Source of the DNA: Symsagittifera roscoffensis
Lineage: Eukaryota; Xenacoelomorpha; Acoela; Convolutidae
Reading direction: 5' to 3'
Assembly (NCBI RefSeq): GCF_963678635.1
Contig: NW_026971149.1
Location: forward strand, 560,001-624,000
Length of the DNA: 64,000 nt
Shown: one piece after another, positions 23,734-37,280 of the stretch
Position numbering within the stretch: the stretch's first letter is position 1
Layout: every line of letters begins with the position of its first letter
The notes under the pieces: model-generated
Database searches by the model: none
The model's input: only the letters and a program-made list of their open reading frames with translations
What the model was told of the DNA's origin: nothing
Translations under genes and position numbers: made by a program

Positions 23734-24935
23734 AAACTATGCTCTCAATTTTAGGAATTTGAATTCAACGGATAGAAAAAACTTTAGGAAGCTTCCGGGC
23801 ATAAAGGCTGACGCCTAAAAATTTTTACGCAAAAAATTATGACCCCACTGTAAAGTCAATTTTTTGACTATTTTTTGAATTTTTTTGACTTTTCATAACC
23901 TACCCTTTCAAGCCTCAGAAATTGGTTTCAGTGTGAAAACTGGGCTGAGGAGAGTTTACGCCCAAAGTTTTTTACAGAAAAAATTATGGCCCTCAGAAAA
24001 GTCAATTTTTCATCATCTTGAACGGTTTGTCAAACTTTTTGACTCTTCTCGAAAACTACCCTCCTAAATCTGGGATTTGGACTTCAACGGATAGAAAAAA
24101 GTGTTGCAAGCTACCCTGTATAAGCGGTGATGCCCACTTTTTATTGCACAAAATTTTCAGCTCTCGGAAAAAAAAGAAATTGATTTTTGATCTTTTTTTG
24201 AAACCTTTTGACTTTTATCAAAAACTAGATAACCCAATCTGAGATTTGATATTCAATCGAAAGGAAAGGTTTTGAGAATTTCCATTGCATAAGCAACTAA
24301 TCCCAAATTTATTTCCGCACGAAATAATGGCCCTCTGATAAGTCGAATTTTATATTGTTTCAGCCTTTTTTTTATCTTTCAGATTTTTCTCAGTAACTAA
24401 TCTCCCAAACCTGGGGTTTATTGTTCCACGGATAAAAACAGTTGTAGGAAGCTCCCATGCAAAAGCGGTGACGCCCCTTTTTTGCACAAAAAGTAGTGGC
24501 CCTCGGAAGAAAAAACTTTGATTTTTTTAATCGCTTTTCGAAACTTTTTGCCTTTTCTCAAAAACTACCCTCAGACTGGTTAAGAGAAGCCTGGAATCAA
24601 AAACACTGGTTATGAGAAGCTCCCCTTTGAAAAACGTTTTGATTTTAGCTTCAACCGAGAGGGTAGGGCTCTGAGAAGCTCCTTGCATAAGCGGTTACGC
24701 TGAAATAAATTTAGATCAAATATTTGATTTTTCTACCGTTTTTTGAAACTTTTTGACATTTCTCAAAAACTAGCCTCCCAAATCTGAGATTTTAGTTTCA
24801 TTCAAAAGGACGGGTTGTGAGAAGCTCCTCTGAATGAGCGGTGACGACCAATTTTTTACCCAGAATGTTATGCCGTCGGAAGAAAAAAACGTTTTGATTT
24901 TTTCACCGTCTTTCGAAACTTCTTGATTTTCTCCA
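23734..24935. repeat. Satellite 2 block between the two truncated LINE copies
   Basis: Divergent monomers share CTCAAAAACTA-CCTCC-AAATCTG, TTCAACGGATAGAAAA, GAGAAGCTCC-CTGCATAAGCGGT, a GCACAAAA run and GGCCCTCGGAAAA. Successive CTCAAAAACTA anchors lie about 155-205 bp apart. The block matches 26614-27826 closely. No gene. Confidence 0.88.
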
Positions 24936-26528
24936 TGGTACTCCCTTGCTCTTCCACCGTGGACGCGCTGCTCTCGGTTTCGTGACGTTGACCTCACACT
25001 CCAACTCGATCGTGATCGGCAGGTAGTCCGATCCCATGTCGTCACCCACGTTCCAGGACACTCTGCTGGCCATCGAGGAAGGCGCCAGAAAAAGGTCCGG
25101 GGAGCTCTGTTGGTGCACGTGCTCGTCCCATCGTTGCTGCAGATGAGATTGTTGTCCGCTATCCACTCTTCAATTCGTTCTCCACGGCTGTCACTCGGCT
25201 GTACAGTGTCCCAGAGTGCTGAATGCCCGTTGAAGTCTCCGGCTAAGAAACAGCTGTTCTCAGTCGGCAGCTGGCTAAGGACCAGAACTTCCACGTCTCC
25301 TGTGTCTCTGTTGGGGGACATAGACGTTGAAGAAAGTCATCCATTTCCGCTTGCTCACTCTCACGCGGAAGGAACTGGACTCCACATTCCCTCTCTGTTG
25401 GTTTCAGTTCTCTCTCGTCTCCTACTGCAGGTCTTGTTTGATGTATGACAAAAGACCACCTCCGTTTCTGCCATCTGCTCTATCGTTCCTGATGCACGAG
25501 CAGCCCGGAATCTTCGGGTCTGGTCCTTCTTGGCCAGCTTGGACTCTTGGAGAAGCCCAATATCGATGTCCAGTTCCTGTAACCTGGCCGCAAGCTCCGT
25601 CGTCTTCGTGTTCACCCCGTCCACGTTCCACTTCAAGATCCTGATCTTGTTCCGGCTGTGAGCTCCTTCCCTCTGCGACGGCTCAACAGGGGGCACAAAC
25701 TTCTCCGATTCGGGCTCTCGTCTGCTACTCTTTCTCTCTGCACAGCTGCTGCACATCCACTTCTGGTGTTCCACAAAGAAGTCTACTTGGTCTCTGCTGA
25801 ACCCAAGTCTGGCGACGCACCCTTTATGGCAACTGGTATTGCACTCTGAACACGTCACTGGTACTGTGATTGAGGCAATGGTTCTCTTGCACTGACTACA
25901 TGAGCTCTTCACGCGCGTGCTGTCTGTCTCTCTCTGGGTCAGCATTTCCACCGGTCTGCCCGCCAGCGTCTCGGTGTGATCCGTCTCTCTTGTTGCTTCC
26001 TTCCTGTGCGCGTTGCAGTGCCACTTGTCGCTCGAGTACTTACTGATGCCGCTGCAGGCGGTATTCTTGTGGGACATACTGGTGCAATGCTCCTCAGCAC
26101 ACTGCACACCGGCGGTAGCTTTGAGCGCCATGCAGCACCTACTGCACACTGTCTCTCTCTCTCTCGCTCCTCTGGAGCCCCGGGAGCTCCTGTCTTCCCT
26201 GCGTCTTTCGGCTCTGGGCGGCTTCTTCTTCATCGTGGGCAAGACAGCTGCAAGAGTCTGTGCTGCCTCTTTTCAGCCCACTGCAACTGACTTGTTTGTG
26301 GCAGACCGCACTACACCCCTGTTCGTGGCACGCAAGGGGGGTGATGTCCGACCTTAAAGTCCGGCGACAGCTGTCGCAAACCGGGCCTGGGTCTCCACGT
26401 CGCCAGCTAAGATAAGCTCACAGGGGCCATGTGCTGGCACCATGCCCCTGATAGACAAAAACACTGCTGTTCCACTTTATTCCGACCTCGACCGGGCCTT
26501 CGACCCGTGCCGTGGCGTTGACCAAGGC
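24936..26528 (-). pseudogene. Microsatellite-associated LINE, copy 2: fingers and endonuclease only
   Basis: A 293-codon frame (25361-26242) holds the best preserved N-terminal part: a cysteine-rich finger (CSRCCMALKATAGVQCAEEH, then Trp-x-Cys), a second PHD-like C4HC3 finger (CSQCKRTIASITVPVTCSEC, then a WMCSSC end), then WNVDG and LLQESKL of the endonuclease. AGDFNGHSALWD follows in another frame, and SDYLP lies at 25017-25031, with Tyr for the catalytic His. The copy stops at about 24936 inside the endonuclease-RT linker and is joined to satellite 2. Frameshifts separate its parts. Confidence 0.85.
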
Positions 26529-26529
26529 G

Positions 26530-26594
<65 letters not shown>

Positions 26595-26613
26595 GGTGTT
26601 GTTAGTGTTGTTG
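26529..26613. repeat. (TTG)n microsatellite at the 5' end of LINE copy 2
   Basis: About 85 bp of GTT repeats with GGTGTTGTTAGTG at the far end. It sits at the same LINE position as in copies 1 and 3 (after GTTGACCAAGGCG) and is followed by the same satellite-2 sequence as in copy 1 (AAAACTATGCTCTCAATTTT). Confidence 0.97.
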
Positions 26614-27826
26614 AAAACTATGCTCTCAATTTTGGGATTTTGAGTTGAACGGATAGAAAAAATTTTAGGAAGCTTCCGGGCATAAAGGCTGACGCCTAAA
26701 ACATTTTACGCAAAAAATTATGACCCCACTGTAAAGTCATTTTTTTGACTGTTTTTTGAAATTTTTTGACTTTTCATAACCTATCCTTTCAAGCCTCAGA
26801 TATTGGTTTCAGTGTGAATACTGGGCTGTGAAGAGTTTACGCCCAACGTTTTTTTACAAAAAAAAATTATGGCCCTCAGAAAAGTCAATTTTTCAACTTC
26901 TTGAACGGTTTGTCAAACTTTTTGACTCTTCTCAAAAACTACCCTCCTAAATCTGGGATTTTTAATTCAACGGGTAGAAAAAAGTGTTGCAAGCTACCCT
27001 GCACAAGCGGTGATGCCCACTTTTTATTGCACAAAAAGTTATAGCTCTCGGAAAAAAAAGAAATTGATTTTTGATCTTTTTTTGAAATCTTTTGACTTTT
27101 ATCAAAAACTAGATAACCCAATCTGAAATTTTATATTCAATCGAAAGAAAAGGTTATGAGAATTTCCATTGCATAAGCAATTAATCCCAAATTTATTTAC
27201 ACACGAAATAATGGCCCTCGGATAAGTCGAATTTTATATTGTTTCAGCCTTTTTTTATCTTTCAGATTTTTCTCAATAACTAATCTCCCAAGTCTGGGGT
27301 TTGAAGTTCAACGGATAAAAACAGTTGAAGGAAGCTCCCAAGCAAAAGCTGTCACGCCCTATTTTTTTGCACAAAAAGTAGTGGCCCTCAAAAGAAAAAA
27401 CTTTGATTTTTTCAACCCGTATTCGGAACTTTTTGCCTTTTCTCAAAAACTACCCTCAGACTGGTTAAGAGAAGCCTGGAATCCAAAATACAGGTTATGA
27501 GAAGCTCCCCTTTGAAAAAAATTTTGGTTTAAGCTTCAATCGAGAGGGTGGGCTCTGAGGAGCTCTCTGCATAAGCGGTTACGCTGAAATAATTTTAGAT
27601 CAAATATTTGATTTTTCTATCGTTTTTTGAATTTTTTTTACATTTCTCAAAAAAAAGCCTCCCAAATCTGAGATTTTAGTTTCATTCAAAAGGACGGGTT
27701 GTGAGAAGCTCCTCTGAATGAGCGGTGAAGACCAATTTTTTGCACAGAATGTTATGCCGTCGGAAGAAAAAAAAACATTTTGATTTTTTCACCGTCTTTC
27801 GAAACTTCTTTGTTTTCTCCAAGGTT
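26614..27826. repeat. Satellite 2 block
   Basis: Nearly the same series of monomers as 23734-24935, beginning with the same AAAACTATGCTCTCAATTTT junction next to the microsatellite. The LINE-microsatellite-satellite arrangement was therefore duplicated as a unit of about 3 kb. No gene. Confidence 0.88.
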
Positions 27827-29440
27827 ATCCCGGCAAATCGAACTCAAAAATTTCCACTGCTGGTCCTTTCATTAGAGAACTAACTGAGATTTTGGGTGAG
27901 GTCCAGTTTTTGAAAATTTCCCTTTTCCTTACGCATCAGTTGAAAAAAATTCAAAAATTACCAATCATGAATTTCCAGCTTTAGGTGGCATCTGATTTTT
28001 AGTTAGCCGGACACATTGACTACAGATCATTCAACAGTATTACAATAATTCGAAGAAAAAAGTATCTCCCGCTAATATTTCCAAAGCCTGAGCAAAAAAC
28101 GTTTGGGACACCTTAGAAGACAGGAACGGTTGCGATTACAAACATAGGTTGCAATGAGGCTTTTCAGATCTTTCAGCAGATAAAATCAACAAAAGTGAAC
28201 ATTTTCATTCAAATTAAAATTAGAGACAAAAATATGTGGATAGCAAAACAAACAATAAATCTGGCCAGCAAAAAATCACAAATTTGTTGCAAACTAAATT
28301 AGCTCATGAAGTGCCAATCATAAGAGAATTTTGCAAAAACTAGAAATGAATTACAAAAATTGATAGGCAAGAAACGAAAACAATTTCACCAAAACAACAT
28401 TGAAAACGAAGCTATGCAAAACTTAAAAGCTATTCAAGTACTTTGAAAGAATTATCGAGTAATTGCAAAAACTATGTTATTCTAATCCAATCAGAAATCG
28501 AAAATTTTAATCAATTTTTTGCTAATATAGGACATGATTGGCAGAGAAAATTCAACCGTCTCAAAAACTTCATCAAAAATGATTTCTGAATAGTGTTAGT
28601 CTAATGAAATCAAGCAAAAAATAGTTCTTTTACATATTCCACACAAAACACAGTTACATATTCCATACAAACAACTTTCATACAAAACACAGTTAGGACT
28701 TTTTTTTGGGTTAAATACTTTTGTCATAAAAATAGTTAGAAAAAGCAAAATTTAGAACATCGTAAAAAATAATGATCAACTGCTCCATTGAAAAAATTTC
28801 CGGACTGTCCTAAAGTAACTATACTAATACCAACTCATAAAAAAGAACAAACATCAGAATGGGATGTATCGAAAACGTATGTAGTTTTTTGGAAAAAAAA
28901 CATATTATACAAGTTTCGTAAATGAAAATTGTATGATAATTTTTTTCCAAAAAAAGAAGGTTTTGATGAATAATGCACTGACTCTCAATTAAAAGCTGAT
29001 AAAAGCTCGTTCAAATTAACCTTAGTTTATTTTAGAAGAAAGTCTGAAAAAAGGTTTTTTGAGTAAGGTCGTATCATTCACTTTTCATAGATGGTAATTA
29101 AAAAAGAAACACTTTTTCCCATAGGATTCATGCATGGAATTGCATGATAAGCTTTTTCTGTATGGATTGATTTTATGAGCATTTTATGTAAGGAGATCAA
29201 TCCGGAAACTTAGGTTACCCTCGAATGCCAGATAGCAAATTTGAAATAATGATTTTTCAAACTCCGAGCAACTGAACTACAATAGAAAACAGAAAAAATT
29301 CCATGCAAAAAGTTTGAAAAGGTTTCTTTGAGTTCTTGTTTCATAATAACGTGTATTATAAAAAGTACAGTACTGATTGATAAGAACAGGTACTATGAAA
29401 ATGTCATTGGGATTGAGTTGTTTATCATTTTTTTTTCAGA
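27827..29440 (+). pseudogene. Satellite 2 higher-order insert a: captured LINE piece
   Basis: Bounded by TATCCCGGCAAATCGAACTC on the left and a T-rich tract ending TTTTCAGACGCTTTGG on the right. In the plus strand it carries decayed LINE protein: ELQKLIGKKRKQFHQNN near 28345, ENFNQFFANIGH near 28505 and FPDCPKVTILIPTHKKEQTS near 28800. These match the linker and first RT block of CR1/jockey-like LINEs. Stops and frameshifts are frequent and no catalytic RT motif is present. Four similar inserts follow in tandem. Confidence 0.75.
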
Positions 29441-30885
29441 CGCTTTGGAAGATTTTTGATTTTTTACATTTTCTCAAAAACTGCCTGTCCAAATCTGAGA
29501 TTCTGGTTTCAACGGATAGAAAAGGTTGTGAGAAGTTCCCCTGCATAAAAGGCTACGCCCAAATTTTTTTACACCAAAAATTATGACTCTCAGAAAACTC
29601 AGTTTTTCGATTTCTTCACATTTTGTTCAAACTTTTTGCCTTTTCTCAAAAACTACACTGAGACTGGTTAAGAGAAGCCTGGAATCAAAAAGACTGGTTA
29701 TGAGAAGCTCCCCTGCATAAACGCCTAAAGATTTCGGGCATAAAGGCTGACGTCTAAAACTTTTTACGCAAAAAATTATGACCCCACTGTAAAGTCAATT
29801 TTTTTACTGTTTTTTGAAATTTTTTGACTTTTCATAACCTACCCTTTCAAGCCTCAGATATTGGTTTCAGTGTGAATACTGGGCTGTGGAGAGTTTACGC
29901 CCAAAGTTTTTTTTACAAAAAAAAACTATGGCCCTCAGAAAAGTCAATTTTTCAACTTCTTGAACGGTTTGTCAAACTTTTTCACTCTTCTCAAAAACTA
30001 CCCTCCTAAATCTGGGATTTTTACTTCAACAGGTAGAAAAAATTGTTGCAAGCTACGCTGCATAAGCGGTGATGCCCACTTTTTATTGCACAAAAAGTTA
30101 TAGCTCTCGGAAAAAAAAGAAATTGTTTTTTGATCTTTTTTTGAAACCTTTTGACTTTTATCAAAAACTAGATAACCCAATCTGAGATTTTATATTCAAT
30201 CGAAAGGAAAGGTTTTGAGAAATTCCATTGCATAAGCAACTAATCCCAAATTTATTTACCCACGAAATAATGGCCCTCGGATAAGTCGAACTTTCTAGTG
30301 TTTCAGCCTTTTTTTTATCTTTCAGATTTTTCTCAGTAACTAATCTCCCAAATCTGGGGTTTAATGTTCAACGGATAAAAACAGTTGAAGAAAGCTCCTG
30401 AGCAAAACCTGTGACGCCCCATTTTTTTGCACAAAAAGTGGTGGCCCTCAAAAGAAAAAACTTTGATTTTTTCAACCGTTTTTCGGAACTTCTTACCTTT
30501 CTCAAAAACTACCCTCAGACTGGTTAAGAGAAGCCTGGAATCAAAAAGACGGGTTATGAGAAGCTCCCCTTTGAAAAAAGTTTTGATTTTAGCTTCAATC
30601 GAGAGGGTAGGCTCTGAAGAGCTCACTGCATAAACGGTTACGCTAAAATAATTTTAGATCAAATATTTGATTTTTCTATCGTTTTTTGAAATTTTTTGAC
30701 ATTTCTCAAAAAATAGCCTCACAAATCTGAGATTTTAGTTTCATTCAAAGGGACGGGTTGCGAGAAGCTTCCCTGAAGAAGCGGTGACAACAGATTTTTT
30801 TGCACAGAATGTTATGCCGTCGGAAGAAAAAAAAACATTTAGATTTTTTCACCGTCTTTCGAAACTTCTTGGTTTTCTCCAAGGT
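29441..30885. repeat. Satellite 2 block between inserts a and b
   Basis: About 1.45 kb of monomers of 155-205 bp. Part of it (29740-30700) copies the monomer order of 26640-27640, showing that several monomers were duplicated together. No gene. Confidence 0.85.
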
Positions 30886-32480
30886 TATCCCGGCAAATCG
30901 AACTCAAAATTTTCCACTGCTGGTCGTTTTATTAGAGAACTAACTAAGGTTTTGGGTGAGGTCCAGTTTTTGAAAATTTCTCCTTTCCTTACGCATCAGT
31001 TGAAAAAAAATCAAAAATTACCTATCATGTATTTCCAGCTTTAGGTGGCATCTGATTTTTAATTAGCCGGACACATTGACTACAGATCTTTCAACAGTAT
31101 TACAATATTTGGAAGAAAAAAGTTTCTACCAATAAAATTTCGAAAACCTGAGCAAAAAACATTTGGGACACGTTAGAAGACAGGAACGGTTGCGATTACA
31201 AACATAGGTTGCAATGAGGCTTTTCAGATCTTTCAGCAGATAAAATCAACAAAAGTGAACATTTTCATTCAAATTAAAATTAGAGACAAAAATATGTGGA
31301 TAGCAAAACAAACAATAAATCTGGCCGGCAAAAAATCACAAACTTGTTGCAAACTAAATTAGCTCACGAAGTGCCAATCATAAGAGAATTTTGCAAAAAC
31401 TAGAAATGAATTACAAAAATTGATAGGCAAGAAACGAAAACAATTTCATCAAAACAACATTGAAAACGACGCTATGCAAAACTCAAACGCTATTCAAGTA
31501 CTTTGAAAGAATTATCGAGTAATTGCAAAAAATCTGTTATTCTAATCCAATCAGAAATTGAAAATTTTAAACAATTTTTTGCTAATATTGGACATCAATT
31601 GGCAGAGAAAACTCAACCGTCTCAAAAACTTCATCAAAAATGATTTCTTAATAGTTTTAGTCTAATGAAATCAGGCAAAAAATAGTTCTTCTACATATTC
31701 CAAAACTTTCATACAAAACACAGTTAGGACTTTTTTTGGGTTAAATACTTTTGTCATAAAAATAGTTAGAAAAAGCAAAATTTAGAACATCGAAAAAAAT
31801 AATGATCAACTGCTCCATTGAAAAACTTTTCCGGAATGTCCTAAAGTAACCATAGTAATACCAACTCATAAAAAAGAACAAACAGCAGAATGGGATGTAT
31901 CGAAAAATTATATAGTTTTTTTGGAAAAAAAAACATATTATACAAGTTTCGTAAATGAAAATTGTATGATAATTTTTTTTCCAAAAAAAGAAGGTTTTGA
32001 TGAATAATGCACTGACTCTCAATTAAAACCTGATAAAAGCTCGTTCAAACTAACCTTAGTTTATTTTGGAAGAAAGTCTGAAAAAATTTTTTTTTGAGAA
32101 AGTTCGTATCATTCACTTTTAATAGATGGTAATTAAAAAAGAAACACTTTTTCCTATAGGATTCATGCATGGAATCGCATGATAAATTTTTTCTGTATGG
32201 ATTGGTTTTATGAACGTTTTATGTATGGAGATCAATCTGGAAACTTAGGTTACCCTCAAATGCCAGATAGCAAATTTGAAATAGTGATTTTTCCATTTCC
32301 GAGCAACTGAACTACAATAAAAAACAGACAAAAATTCATTGCAAAAAAGTTTGAAAAGGTTTCTTTGAGTTCTTGTTTCATAATAACGAGTACTATAAAA
32401 AGTACAGCACTGATTGATAAGAAAATAAACTATGAAAATTTTGTTCGGATTGAGTTGTTTTATTATTTTTTTTTCAGACG
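30886..32480 (+). pseudogene. Satellite 2 higher-order insert b: captured LINE piece
   Basis: Same content and borders as insert a, at an offset of about 3.06 kb. FANIGHQLAEK is visible near 31590, followed by a VIPTHKKEQTAEWDVSK-type stretch near 31850. Stops are numerous. The GGATTCATGCATGGAAT block and ATGATAA motif at about 32160 recur in every insert. Confidence 0.72.
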
Positions 32481-33286
32481 CTTTGGAAGTTTTTTGATTT
32501 TTTACAATTTCTCGAAAACTTCCCGTACAAATCTGAGCTTCTGGTTTCAACGGATAGAAAAGGTTGTGGGAATTTCCCCTGCATAAAGGGCTACGCCCAA
32601 ATTCTTTTACACTAAAAATTATGACTCTCAGAAAACTCAAGTTTTCGATTTCTTCACCTTTTGTTCAAACTTTTTGCCTTTTCTCAAAAACTACACTGAG
32701 ATTGGTTAAGAGAAGCCTGGAATCAAAAAGACTGGTTATGAGAAGCTCCCCTGCAAAAACGCCTAAAGACTCTTACTTGAAAAATAATGACCCTCAAAAA
32801 AGTCAACATTTCCATTTTTTTAAGCCTTTGTTGAAACTTCTAAGAATTTTTGTCAAAAAAATAGCTTCCCAAATCTTTCTCTATGGTTCAACGTATAAGA
32901 AAAAGATTTGAGAAGCTGCCCTGCATAGCGGGGAGGCCAAAATTTTGTCTGCACAAAATTTTAGGACCTTCGGAAGAAAAAGGTTTTGATTTTAGCTTCA
33001 ATCGACAGGGTGGGCTCTCAAAAGCTCTCCTGCATAAGCGGTTACGCTGAAATAATTTTAAGTCAAATATTTGATTTTTCTATCGTTTTTTGAAACTTTT
33101 TGACATTTCTCAAAAACTAGCCTCCCAATTCTGAGATTTCGTTTCATTCAAAAGGACGGGTTGTGAGCAGCTCCCCTGAATGAGCGGTGACGACCAACTT
33201 TTTGCACAGAATGTTATGCCGTCGGAAGAAAAAAAAACATTTTGATTTTTTCACGGTCTTTCGAAACTTCTTGGTTTTCTCCAAGG
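32481..33286. repeat. Satellite 2 block between inserts b and c
   Basis: About 0.8 kb, four to five monomers. From here on, block plus insert makes a regular unit of about 2.4 kb. No gene. Confidence 0.85.
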
Positions 33287-34878
33287 TTATCCCGGCAAAT
33301 CGAACTCAAAAATTTCTACTGCTAATCTTTTTAGTAGAGAACCAATTGAGGTTTTGGGTGGGGCCCAGTTTTTGAAAAATTCCCTTTTTCCTTACGCATC
33401 AGTTCAAAAAAATACAAAAATTACCAATCATGTATTTCCAGCTGTAGGTGGCCTCTGATTTTTAATAAGCCGGACACATTGACAATAGATCAATCAATAG
33501 TTATACAATATTTGAAAGAAAAAAGTGTCTCCCGATGAAATTTCCAAAGCATGAGCAAAAAACATTTGGGACACGTTAGAAGACAGGAACGGTTGCGATT
33601 ACAAACATAGGTTGCAATGAGTCTTCTCAGATCTTTCAGCGGATAATATCAACAAAAGTGAACAAATCATTTAAATTAAAACTAGAGACAGAAATATGTG
33701 GATAGCAAAACAAACAAAAAATATGTAAAACAACAAACAATCACAAAGTTCATGCAAACTAAATTGGCTCATGAAGTGCCAATCATGAGAGAATTTTGCA
33801 AAAACTAGAAATGAATTACAAAAATTGATATGCAAGAAACGAAATTAATTTCACCAAAAAACGTTGAAAACGACGCTATGCAGAATTCAAATGCTTTTCA
33901 AGTACTTCGAGTGAATTATCGAGTAAAAATAAAAAAACTGTTAATCTAATCCAATCAGAAACCGAAAGTTTTTATCAATTTTTTGCTAATATAGGACATC
34001 AATTGGCAGAGAAAATTCAACCGTCTCAAAAACGTCATCAAAAATGATTTCTTAATAGTTTCAGTCTAATGAAATCAAGCAAAAAATAGTTCATCTACAT
34101 ATTCCATAACTTTCTTACAAAACACAGATAGGACTTTTTTGGGTTAAATACTTTTGTCAAAAAAATAGTTAGAAGAAGCAAAATTTAAAACATCGAAAAA
34201 AATAATAATCAACTGCTTCATTAAAAAATTTTTCCGGACTGTCTTAAAGTAACCAAAGTAATACCAACTCAAAAAAAAAAGAACAAACAACAGAATGGGA
34301 GGTATCGAAAAGTTATGTATTTTTTTGGAAAAAAACATATTATACAAGTTTCGTAAATGAAAATTGTATGATAATTTTTTTTCCGAAAAAAAGAAAGTTT
34401 TGATGAACAATGCATTACCGCTCAATTAGAACCTGATCGAAGCTCGTTCAAACTTACCTTAATTTCTCATAGCAGAAAGTCTGAAAAAAAAATTTTTTGA
34501 GAAAACTCGTATCATTCACTTTTCATAGATGGTAATTAAAAGAGAAACACTTTTTCTCATAGGATTCATGCATGGAATTGCATGATAAGCTTTTTCTGTA
34601 TGGATTGGTTTCATGAGCGTTATATGTAAGGAGATCAATCCGGAAACTTAGGTTACCCTCGAATGCCAGATACCAAATTTGAAATAATGATTTTTCAAAC
34701 TTCGAGCAACTGAACTACAAAAAAAAACCAAAAAAAAATTTCATTCAAAAAAGTTTGAAAAGGTTTGTATGAGTTCTTGTTTCATAATAACGAGTTTTAT
34801 AAAAAGTACTGATTGATAAGAACAGGTACTATGAAAATGTCATTGGGATTGAGTTGTTTTATTATTTTTTTTTCAGAC
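33287..34878 (+). pseudogene. Satellite 2 higher-order insert c: captured LINE piece
   Basis: FYQFFANIGHQLAEKIQPSQ is readable near 33985 and is the clearest copy of this LINE linker motif. The rest is as in inserts a and b, with nonsense codons. Offset from b is about 2401 bp. Confidence 0.75.
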
Positions 34879-35691
34879 GCTCTGGAAGATTTTTGACTTT
34901 TTACATTTTCTCAAAAACTGCCCGTCCAAATCTGAGATTCTGGTTTCAACGGATAGAAAAGGTTGTGGGAAGTTCCCCTGCATAAAGGGCTACGCCCAAA
35001 TTTTTTTACACCGAAAATTATGACTCTCAGAAAACTCAATCTTTCGATTTCTTCACCTTTTGTTCAAACTTTTCGCCTTTTCTCAAAAGCTACACTCAGA
35101 CTGGTTAAGAGAAGCCTGGAATCAAAAAGACTGGTTATGAGAAGCTCCCCTGCATAAACAGTTAGGCCTAAATTTTCTTACGTAAAAAAAATGTCCCTCA
35201 AAAAAGTCAAACTTTCCAATTTTTTAAGCCTTTGTTGAAACTTTTAAGACTTTTCGTCAAAAATTAGCCTCCCAAATCTTTCTCTATGGTTCAACGCTTA
35301 AGAAAAAGATTTGAGAAGCTGCCCTGCATAAGCGGTGATGCCAAAATTTTGTCTGCACAAAATGTTACGACCCTCGGAAAAAAAATGTTTTGATTTTAGC
35401 TTCAATCGAGAGGGTGGGCTCTTAGAAGCTCTCCTGCATAAGCGGTTACGCTGAAATAATTATAAGTCAAATATTTGATTTTTCTATCGTTTTTTGAAAC
35501 ATTTTGACATTTCTCAAGAACTAGCCTCCTAAATCTGAGATTTTAGTTTCATTCAAAAGGACGGGTTGTGAGAAGCTTCCCTGAATAAGCGGTGACGACC
35601 AATTTTTTGCACAGAATGTTATGCCGTCGGAAGAAAAAAAAAACACTTTGATTTTTTCACCGTCTTTCGAAACTTCTCGATTTTCTCCGAG
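34879..35691. repeat. Satellite 2 block between inserts c and d
   Basis: About 0.81 kb of four to five monomers, near-identical to 37281-38089. No gene. Confidence 0.85.
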
Positions 35692-37280
35692 GTTATCCCG
35701 GCAAATCGAACTCAAAAATTTCCACTGCTAGTCGTTTTATTAGAGAACCAACTGAGGTTTTGGGTGAGGACCAGTTTTTGAAAAATTCCCTTTTTCCTTA
35801 CGCATCAGTTCAAAAAAATTCAAAAATTACCAATCATGTATTTCCAGCTGTAGGTGGCCTCTGATTTTTAATAAGCCGGACACATTGACAACAGATCAAT
35901 CAATAGTTATGCAATATTTGAAAGAAAAAAGTGTCTCCCAATAAAATTTCCAAAGCACGAGCAAAAAACTTTTGGGACACGTTAGAAGACAGGAACGGTT
36001 GCGATTACAAACATAGGTTGCAATGAGTCTTCTCAGATCTTTCAGCGGATAATATCAACAAAAGTGAACAATTCATTTAAATTAAAACTAGAGACAGAAA
36101 TATGTGGATAGCAAAACAAACAAAAAATATGCAAACAACAAACAATCACAATGTTCATGCAAACTAAATTGGCTCATGAAGTGCCAATCATGAGAGAATT
36201 TTGCAAAAACTAGAAATGAATTACAAAAATTGATATGCAAGAAACGAAATTAATTTCACCAAAAAACATTGAAAACGATGCTATGCAGAAATCAAATGTT
36301 TTTCAAGTACTTCGAGAGAATTATCGAGTAAAAGCAAAAAAACTGTTAATCTAATCCAATCAGAAACCGAAAGTTTTTATCAATTTTTTGCTAATATAGG
36401 ACATCAATTGGCAGAGAAAATTCAACCGTCTCAAAAACGTCATCAAAAAAGATTTCTTAATAGTTTCAGTCTAATGAAATCAAGCAAAAAATAGTTCATC
36501 TACATATTCCATAACTTTCTTACAAAACACAGATAGGATTTTTTTGGGTTAAATACTTTTGTCATAAAAATAGTTAGAAGAAGCAAAATTTAAAACATCG
36601 AAAAAAATCATAATCAACTGCTTCATTAAAAAAATTTTCCGGACTGTCCTAAAGTAACCAAAGTAATACCAACTCATAAAAAAAGAACAAACAACAGAAT
36701 GGGAGGTATCGAAAAGTTATGTAGTTTTTTTGGAAAAAAACATATTATACAAGTTTCGTAAATGAAAATTGTATGATAATTTTTTTCCAAAAAAAAGGAA
36801 GTTTTGATGAACAATGCATTGCCGCTCAATTAAAACCTGATCAAAGCTCGTTCAAACTTACCTTAATTTTTCATAGCAGAAAGTCTGAAAAAAAGTTTTT
36901 TGAGAAAACTCGTATCATTCACTTTTCATAGATGGTAATTAAAAGAGAAACACTTTTTCTCATAGGATTCATGCATGGAATTGCATGATAAGCATTTTCT
37001 GTATGGATTGGTTTTATGAGCTTTATATGTAAGGAGATCAATCCGGAAACTTAGGTTACCCTCGAATGCCAGATACCAAATTTGAAATAATGATTTTTCA
37101 AACTTCGAGCAACTGAACTACAAAAAAAAAAAGAAAAATTTCATTCAAAAAAGTTTGAAAAGGTTTGTATGAGTTCTTGTTTCATAATAACGAGTTTTAT
37201 AAAAAGTACTGATTGATAAGAACAGGTACTATGAAAATGTCATTGGGATTGAGTTGTTTTATTATTTTTTTTTCAGACGC
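35692..37280 (+). pseudogene. Satellite 2 higher-order insert d: captured LINE piece
   Basis: Offset of about 2405 bp from c and very similar to it (same AGGAACGGTTGCGATTACAA, FANIGHQLAEK and RIPIP-like decayed RT block). No catalytic motif. Confidence 0.72.

Noticed and set aside
30333-32640. Minus-strand frames of 90-130 codons in satellite 2
   Set aside because: They run across monomers and LINE remnants in the antisense direction and are not conserved as frames between the higher-order units.
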